A stretch of 64,000 nucleotides of DNA from Heyndrickxia sp050281185 (GTDB taxonomy: Bacteria; Bacillota; Bacilli; Bacillales; Bacillaceae_C), in assembly GCF_050281185.1 (NCBI RefSeq), contig NZ_JBNNWS010000007.1:62001-126000 (forward strand). The letters run 5' to 3'. The notes below the pieces were generated by a model. It searched no databases and was not told the DNA's origin. It was given only the letters and a program-made list of their open reading frames with translations. A program made the translations under genes and the position numbers. This document shows, piece by piece, positions 59,953 to 64,000 of the stretch. Within the stretch, counting starts at the first letter, position 1. Every line of letters starts with the position of its first letter.

Positions 59953-60771
59953 ATGAAAAAGATAAACGTTAAAACAGTTTTTGTTTTATTAATAAGTTGT
60001 ATATTTATTCTTTCTGCATGTGGCCAGGGTGCCAAGGAAACGGGTTCAAACAGTTCAAGTGTTAAGACATTAAGTGTAGGAACAGAAGCAACATTTGCTC
60101 CATTTGAGTTTATGGATAAAGGAAAAGTAAGTGGATTTGATGTCGATCTATTAAATGCAGTAGCAAAAGCGGCAGGATATAAAGTTGATATTAAAAACAC
60201 TGGTTGGGATCCGATGATGGCAGGTATCCAAAACGGAAGTATTGATATAGGCATAGCTGGTATTACAATTAATAAGGATAGAAAGTCGACATATGATTTT
60301 TCCAATCCTTATTTTGAATCTATTAATATGATTGTTGTAGGAAAAGATTCTACTGTGGAAAATGCAAAAGATTTAAAAGGGAAAAAGATTGGTGTCCAAA
60401 ATGGGACTACTGGACAAATGGCAGCTGAAAAATTATTTGGAAAAAATAATAAGAATATATCAAAATATGAAACTTCAGCTATGTCATTTATGGCATTAGA
60501 AAATGGAGATGTAGAGGCGGTCGTAACAGATAATGCAGTTGCGAATGAATATGTAAAAAAGAATCCAGACAAAAATGTAAAAACAGTGGATGATAAGACT
60601 AATTTTTCTCCAGAGTATTATGGAATCTTGTTTCCAAAAGGCAGTGAGTTAAAAGCTAAATTTGATAAAGCGTTGAATGATGTTTTAGATAACGGAACAT
60701 ATACTGAAATATATAAAAAATGGTTCGGGGTAGAACCAGATGTGGAAGTATTAAAATCGGCACAGAAATAA
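59953..60771 (+). CDS. Basic amino acid-binding lipoprotein (ArtJ-like)
   Basis: This 272-aa solute-binding protein has a lipoprotein signal (LLISCIFILSACGQG, lipobox LSAC). Family-3 motifs are VGTEATFAPFEFMDKGKVSG, FDVDLLNAVAKAAGY, GWDPMMAGIQNGSIDIGIAG, GKKIGVQNGTTGQMAAEKLF and VTDNAVANEYVKKNP. The pattern closely resembles the Geobacillus ArtJ protein that binds arginine, lysine and histidine. A hairpin terminator follows, separating it from the permease and ATPase genes. Confidence 0.87.
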   Translation: MKKINVKTVFVLLISCIFILSACGQGAKETGSNSSSVKTLSVGTEATFAPFEFMDKGKVSGFDVDLLNAVAKAAGYKVDIKNTGWDPMMAGIQNGSIDIGIAGITINKDRKSTYDFSNPYFESINMIVVGKDSTVENAKDLKGKKIGVQNGTTGQMAAEKLFGKNNKNISKYETSAMSFMALENGDVEAVVTDNAVANEYVKKNPDKNVKTVDDKTNFSPEYYGILFPKGSELKAKFDKALNDVLDNGTYTEIYKKWFGVEPDVEVLKSAQK

Positions 60772-60797
60772 TATAGCATTTAAATGAAAGACAGATG

Positions 60798-60827
60798 AAG
60801 AAATCGGCTAATTCGCCGATTTCTTAT
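60798..60827 (+). terminator. Intra-operon terminator after the binding-protein gene
   Basis: Perfect 11-bp stem AAGAAATCGGC / GCCGATTTCTT with a 6-nt loop is followed by ATTATT. It would raise binding-protein mRNA relative to the downstream membrane genes. Confidence 0.8.
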
Positions 60828-60841
60828 TATTCAAAAGAGAA

Positions 60842-61058
60842 GAAAGTATAAAATTTACTAAGGATATTAGACATGAAAAGTGTCTGCTGTGTCTAGCGCA
60901 AGCAGCCGTCAGCTAGCGGATTTCTCCGTCTTCTCCCTACGATAAGTCAACATAGGGTGAAATTTGAAGTGCCAATTTCACTACCTCGTCGTGTCTCCTT
61001 TATCTCAGTCGAAGACTACGAAATCCGTACGCTAGAGCTGCGGCGCTTGCGCTTTTCT
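60842..61058. repeat. Dispersed palindromic repeat, family R2, copy c, inside the amino acid ABC locus
   Basis: It shares ATATTAGACATGAAAAGTGT and GTCTAGCGCAAGCAGCCGTC at the left and CGGCGCTTGCGCTTTTCTTA at the right with the other R2 copies. It carries an extra 20-30 bp in the middle. It lies between the binding-protein terminator and the permease ribosome binding site, so it splits the transporter locus. Confidence 0.78.
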
Positions 61059-61090
61059 TAATTTCCAACCTCTAAAAAAGGAGCCATACT

Positions 61091-61744
61091 ATGGATTTTC
61101 GCTTTGAAATTATTCAAGAGTATTTACCGCTTTTATTAAAAGGAACATTACTTACCATCGGTTTATCCGTTGCTGGAACCATTTTAGGACTCATTATTGG
61201 TTTATTTATTGGCTTGGGTAAAATGTCAAAGAAATTAATTCGCTATCCATTTATTTGGTATATTAATGTCTTTCGTGGAACACCCTTATTTGTTCAAATC
61301 TTAATTATTCATTTTGGTGTTATGCCGCTTTTTATGAAACCAGTTAATCCGATTATTTCGGCTATTGTTGCATTATCACTTAACTCGGCTGCTTATATTG
61401 CAGAAATATTCCGTGCGGGTATACAATCAATTGATAAAGGGCAAATGGAAGCCGCTCGTTCTTTAGGGCTGAATCATGCTCAAGCTATGAGACAAGTAAT
61501 TTTGCCACAAGCATTTAAACGTATGATTCCCCCGCTCGGAAATGAATTTATTGTGCTTTTGAAAGAATCCTCTTTAGCCGCAATCATTGCTGCGCCTGAG
61601 CTGCTTTATTGGGGACGTGCCGCACAAGGACAGTATATGCGGGTGTGGGAACCATACTTAGCTGTTGCGGTTATTTATTTAATTCTAACTCTATCATTAA
61701 CTTATTTAATCCAATATTTAGAGAGAAGGTTTGCTAAAGAATGA
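61091..61744 (+). CDS. Amino acid ABC transporter permease (His/Glu/Gln/Arg family)
   Basis: This 217-aa protein has five helices. The family start is YLPLLLKGTLLTIGLSVAG, with YINVFRGTPLFVQILIIHFG and the EAA loop KGQMEAARSLGLNHAQAMRQ followed by VILPQAFKRMIPPLGNEF. It forms the channel as a homodimer. AAAGGAG precedes the ATG, and the end overlaps the ATPase gene (ATGA). Confidence 0.94.
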   Translation: MDFRFEIIQEYLPLLLKGTLLTIGLSVAGTILGLIIGLFIGLGKMSKKLIRYPFIWYINVFRGTPLFVQILIIHFGVMPLFMKPVNPIISAIVALSLNSAAYIAEIFRAGIQSIDKGQMEAARSLGLNHAQAMRQVILPQAFKRMIPPLGNEFIVLLKESSLAAIIAAPELLYWGRAAQGQYMRVWEPYLAVAVIYLILTLSLTYLIQYLERRFAKE

Positions 61745-62463
61745 TCTCTGTAAAGGGCTTAAAAAAATCCTTCGGTACAATGGAAGTTTTAAAGGATATT
61801 AATATAGAAATAAAACCTCAAGAAGTAGTAGTGGTTATTGGTCCATCAGGTTCAGGTAAATCTACCTTTCTGCGCTGCCTAAATTTATTAGAAACCATTT
61901 CAGATGGACATGTTTATATTGAAGGTACAGATCTTGCTGAGAAAAAGATAGATATTAATGAGATTCGAAAAGATGTTGGAATGGTATTTCAGCAGTTTAA
62001 TCTATTTCCTCACAAAACGGTGTTAGAAAATATTATGATGGCACCTATGATTGTACGAAAGTGGAGCAAGGAAAAAGCTGAAGCAAAAGCGAAGGAATTG
62101 CTTCAAAAGGTCGGACTGTCTGATAAAGCAAATGTTTACCCTGATTCCCTATCTGGTGGTCAAAAACAACGTGTGGCTATTTCTAGAGCCTTAGCTATGG
62201 AACCGAAAATTATGCTATTTGACGAACCTACTTCAGCCTTAGATCCAGAAATGGTAGGCGAAGTTTTAGAGGTTATGAAGCAGCTTGCAAAAGAAGGTAT
62301 GACAATGGTTGTCGTTACGCATGAAATGGGATTCGCAAAAGAAGTAGGAGATCGTGTAATTTTCATGGACGGAGGCTATATAGTAGAAGAAAATACACCA
62401 AAAGAGCTCTTTGAAAATCCACAGCATGAGCGGACCAAATCATTTTTGGGAAAAGTACTGTAA
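61741..62463 (+). CDS. Amino acid ABC transporter ATP-binding protein
   Basis: This 240-aa ATPase has Walker A GPSGSGKST, Q-loop VFQQFNLFPHKTVLEN, signature LSGGQKQRVAISRAL, Walker B IMLFDEPTSALD and H-loop VVTHEMGFAKEV. The length and all motifs are typical of GlnQ/ArtP-type subunits. It is translationally coupled to the permease. A MITE inserted directly after the stop codon. Confidence 0.95.
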   Translation: MISVKGLKKSFGTMEVLKDINIEIKPQEVVVVIGPSGSGKSTFLRCLNLLETISDGHVYIEGTDLAEKKIDINEIRKDVGMVFQQFNLFPHKTVLENIMMAPMIVRKWSKEKAEAKAKELLQKVGLSDKANVYPDSLSGGQKQRVAISRALAMEPKIMLFDEPTSALDPEMVGEVLEVMKQLAKEGMTMVVVTHEMGFAKEVGDRVIFMDGGYIVEENTPKELFENPQHERTKSFLGKVL

Positions 62464-62469
62464 CAAAAA

Positions 62470-62639
62470 GGCTCTTTTCTAATACTTTGTTGCTATTTGT
62501 AACAAAGTAAATATCTAATAGGATTTTTACGATTGTTTTTGCACATATATAAATAGTATGGGATGAAAAAAGAGCACGAAAACAGTTTAATTAAGTATTT
62601 GAGCTATTTACGAAAAGCAACAATCTTTATGAAAAAGCC
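62470..62639. mobile_element. MITE family R1, copy D (170 bp)
   Basis: Ends GGCTCTTTTCTAATACTTTG and CAATCTTTATGAAAAAGCC match the other copies. The flanks AACAAAAA and AATATAAA no longer form an exact duplication, so it is probably an older insertion. It begins seven bases after the stop codon of the ABC ATPase gene. Confidence 0.8.
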
Positions 62640-62648
62640 AATATAAAA

Positions 62649-62700
62649 AAGGATGATTTGCAGAAAAATGGCACTTTCTCTGTAAATCGTCCTTCTTTTT
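62649..62700. terminator. Terminator between the amino acid ABC operon and aroK
   Basis: A 16-bp stem AAGGATGATTTGCAGA / TCTGTAAATCGTCCTT with two mismatches is followed by a T run. Confidence 0.7.
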
Positions 62701-62708
62701 AGAATGGG

Positions 62709-63248
62709 TTAATTCCGAGTCAATTTTAATAATTCTGTAATATGGTCGGTTATTTCATCAACAGTCAGTTGATCCGTCTCCACTTTTAAATGATAGGATG
62801 CATATATTTTCTCTCTTTCATAAAAAAGCTCTTCCATCTCTTCCAATGTACGCCCTTTTAAAACAGGTCTGCTATCAATAATCAAGCTTAATCGTTCTTT
62901 CCAAGCGTCCCATGGAAGATGGAGGTAAATAACGATGCAATGAGACATGCAAATCGTTCTGATTTCCTCTTGTAAAAATGCACCTCCGCCAACAGAAATA
63001 ACCTTTCCTGTACTCATACAGTATTCAGTAATTAATGTTTTTTCCCTTTCGCGAAAGACCTTTTCTCCATGTATTTTAAAAATATCAGTAGTCGGCATCT
63101 GAAATTCTTTTTCAATTGCCTGATCAATATCAATAAAATCTCTATTTAATTGTTTGGCAACGGCTTCACCAATGGTAGTTTTTCCTACTCCCATGAAACC
63201 AATAAAAACGATATTTTGTTCATTTAGAGACATTTTGTTTTTAGTCAT
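62709..63248 (-). CDS. aroK: Shikimate kinase
   Basis: This 179-aa P-loop kinase phosphorylates shikimate in aromatic amino acid synthesis (EC 2.7.1.71). Walker A GFMGVGKTT, shikimate-binding DFIDIDQAIEKEF and FREREKTLI, the GGGAF loop and the lid DSRPVLKG are all present. The N terminus may start at the ATG 63248 or six codons later. It is a single gene. Confidence 0.94.
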   Translation of the reverse strand: MTKNKMSLNEQNIVFIGFMGVGKTTIGEAVAKQLNRDFIDIDQAIEKEFQMPTTDIFKIHGEKVFREREKTLITEYCMSTGKVISVGGGAFLQEEIRTICMSHCIVIYLHLPWDAWKERLSLIIDSRPVLKGRTLEEMEELFYEREKIYASYHLKVETDQLTVDEITDHITELLKLTRN

Positions 63249-63402
63249 AATTTAAGCCTCTCTCCAGACTATAAAATTAGTAAAATTATAATATATGTTC
63301 AGTAATTTGTAAAAATTATTCGTGATATTGACCGGTCACTCATAATAAAATAGGATATAGATGACAAATTTGTTGTTAGTTTGACTATTTTCCTGAAAAG
63401 AG

Positions 63403-63431
63403 TTGACAAAAGGATTTTCAATGTTTAGTAT
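63403..63431 (+). promoter_or_regulatory. Promoter of the siderophore permease operon
   Basis: TTGACA (63403-63408) and TAGTAT (63426-63431) are 17 bp apart. A Fur box starts eight bases downstream. Confidence 0.75.
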
Positions 63432-63438
63432 TGTAATT

Positions 63439-63457
63439 GATAATGAATCTCATTTGC
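63439..63457. promoter_or_regulatory. Fur box 1
   Basis: GATAATGAATCTCATTTGC matches the Fur consensus GATAATGATAATCATTATC at most positions. It overlaps the expected transcription start. Confidence 0.75.
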
Positions 63458-63525
63458 AACATATCAATGAATGAGTACACTATTATTTTCATAATATGAC
63501 CATTCATTTTTTTATGAATGATATT

Positions 63526-63544
63526 GATAATGAATCTCATTATC
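63526..63544. promoter_or_regulatory. Fur box 2
   Basis: GATAATGAATCTCATTATC matches 16 of 19 consensus positions and lies between promoter and start codon. Confidence 0.85.
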
Positions 63545-63608
63545 GCATTTTTTTGAATGACAAAAGTATGTAGTGCCGTTTATTCAAGAGGGAAGAGTAG
63601 GAATTGCT

Positions 63609-64000
63609 ATGAAAAACGTTGGTTTAATCATTGCTTTTATCATATTATCCATCATTTCTTTATTTGTAGGTGTTAAGAATATAACTCCGTTTGATTTATT
63701 TCATTTAACCGAGGATCAGCGGGATATTTTGTTTATCAGCAGGGTACCAAGGCTGGTTAGTCTAATTATAGCCGGGGTAAGCATGAGCATTTGCGGTTTA
63801 ATTATGCAGCAGCTTTCCCGAAATAAATTCGTCTCACCAACTACTGCAGGTACAATGGATTCTGCAAGATTGGGAATTCTCGTTTCATTAATCATTTTTT
63901 CTTCGGCTAGTATGATGGAAAAAATGTTAATGGCATCTCTTTTTGCTCTTGTGGGAACATTTTTATTCATGAAAATCCTCGATAAAATCAAATTTAAGGA
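63609..64000 (+). CDS. Iron-siderophore ABC transporter permease (YclN/FatD type), 3' end cut by window
   Basis: The open frame starts at ATG 63609 and runs off the window. It reads MKNVGLIIAFIILSIISLF, then RVPRLVSLIIAGVSMSICGL and IMQQLSRNKFVSPTTAGTMD, which closely resembles YclN of the petrobactin transporter YclNOPQ. It would form part of the membrane channel for an iron-siderophore complex. Two Fur boxes and a sigma-A promoter upstream indicate induction under iron limitation. The partner genes lie beyond the window. Confidence 0.9.
   Translation, partial: MKNVGLIIAFIILSIISLFVGVKNITPFDLFHLTEDQRDILFISRVPRLVSLIIAGVSMSICGLIMQQLSRNKFVSPTTAGTMDSARLGILVSLIIFSSASMMEKMLMASLFALVGTFLFMKILDKIKFK

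Overview
The window looks like chromosomal DNA of an endospore-forming, low-GC Gram-positive bacterium of the Bacillaceae (Bacillus sensu lato). The evidence is an SspH-type small acid-soluble spore protein, two YjcZ-type small proteins, a DUF4023-type peptide, strong AGGAGG ribosome binding sites with many TTG/GTG starts, an S-box riboswitch, a BirA operator, Fur boxes, and several dispersed palindromic repeat families of the kind seen in Bacillaceae. No rRNA or tRNA gene, CRISPR array, intact insertion sequence or prophage is visible.

Layout. 1-6 kb: a partial esterase, a CofE-like F420 ligase homologue divergent from a LysR regulator, a visibly GC-richer DrrAB-type ABC transporter, and a YhhN-family membrane protein. 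6-11.4 kb: two adjacent MITEs, a DtpT-type peptide transporter, and a YtrA-type GntR/ABC operon with an operator over its promoter. 11.5-14.8 kb: a hotdog thioesterase with kynureninase, an alpha/beta hydrolase and a DUF4023 peptide. 14.9-17 kb: a plasmid-style ParM/ParR-like actin segregation operon behind a dense array of GTATAC-like sites. 17-23.4 kb: a SAM-riboswitch-controlled MetE-like methyltransferase, a TSUP exporter, two small SHOCT/YvlB-like proteins, peptidase T and a MATE exporter. 23.8-28.7 kb: an OmpR-type two-component system, a stand-alone bioB under a BirA operator, DoxX and sspH.

28.8-34.9 kb holds a complete oligopeptide ABC operon in the order D-F-A-B-C on the minus strand. 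35.4-42 kb holds a FUSC-type exporter and a five-gene molybdenum hydroxylase operon: XdhC, MobA-like, Mo subunit, FAD subunit, 2Fe-2S subunit. 42-48.6 kb holds a secreted hypothetical protein, an ABC exporter, a roughly 0.7-kb array of 52-bp tandem repeats, a NERD-domain protein, a frameshifted gene remnant, a methyltransferase, and a decayed NERD copy that has been split by a composite MITE. 48.6-54.2 kb holds an ECF sigma factor with a membrane partner, a thioredoxin-reductase-like flavoprotein, a chemoreceptor, a HAD phosphatase and the two YjcZ peptides. 54.7-62.5 kb holds a basic amino acid/polyamine-type permease, an ABC-F protein with a possible leader, a GNAT protein and an ArtJ-like basic amino acid ABC transporter. 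The end carries shikimate kinase and the first 390 bp of a Fur-controlled siderophore permease of the YclN type.

The most notable features are the chromosomal ParM/ParR-like operon with eight six-base sites at a mean spacing of 10.4 bp, and the 52-bp tandem array, whose hairpin arms co-vary and whose register reappears beside the dead NERD paralogue. A MITE family with exact 8-bp target duplications also stands out; it resembles ISL3-family ends.
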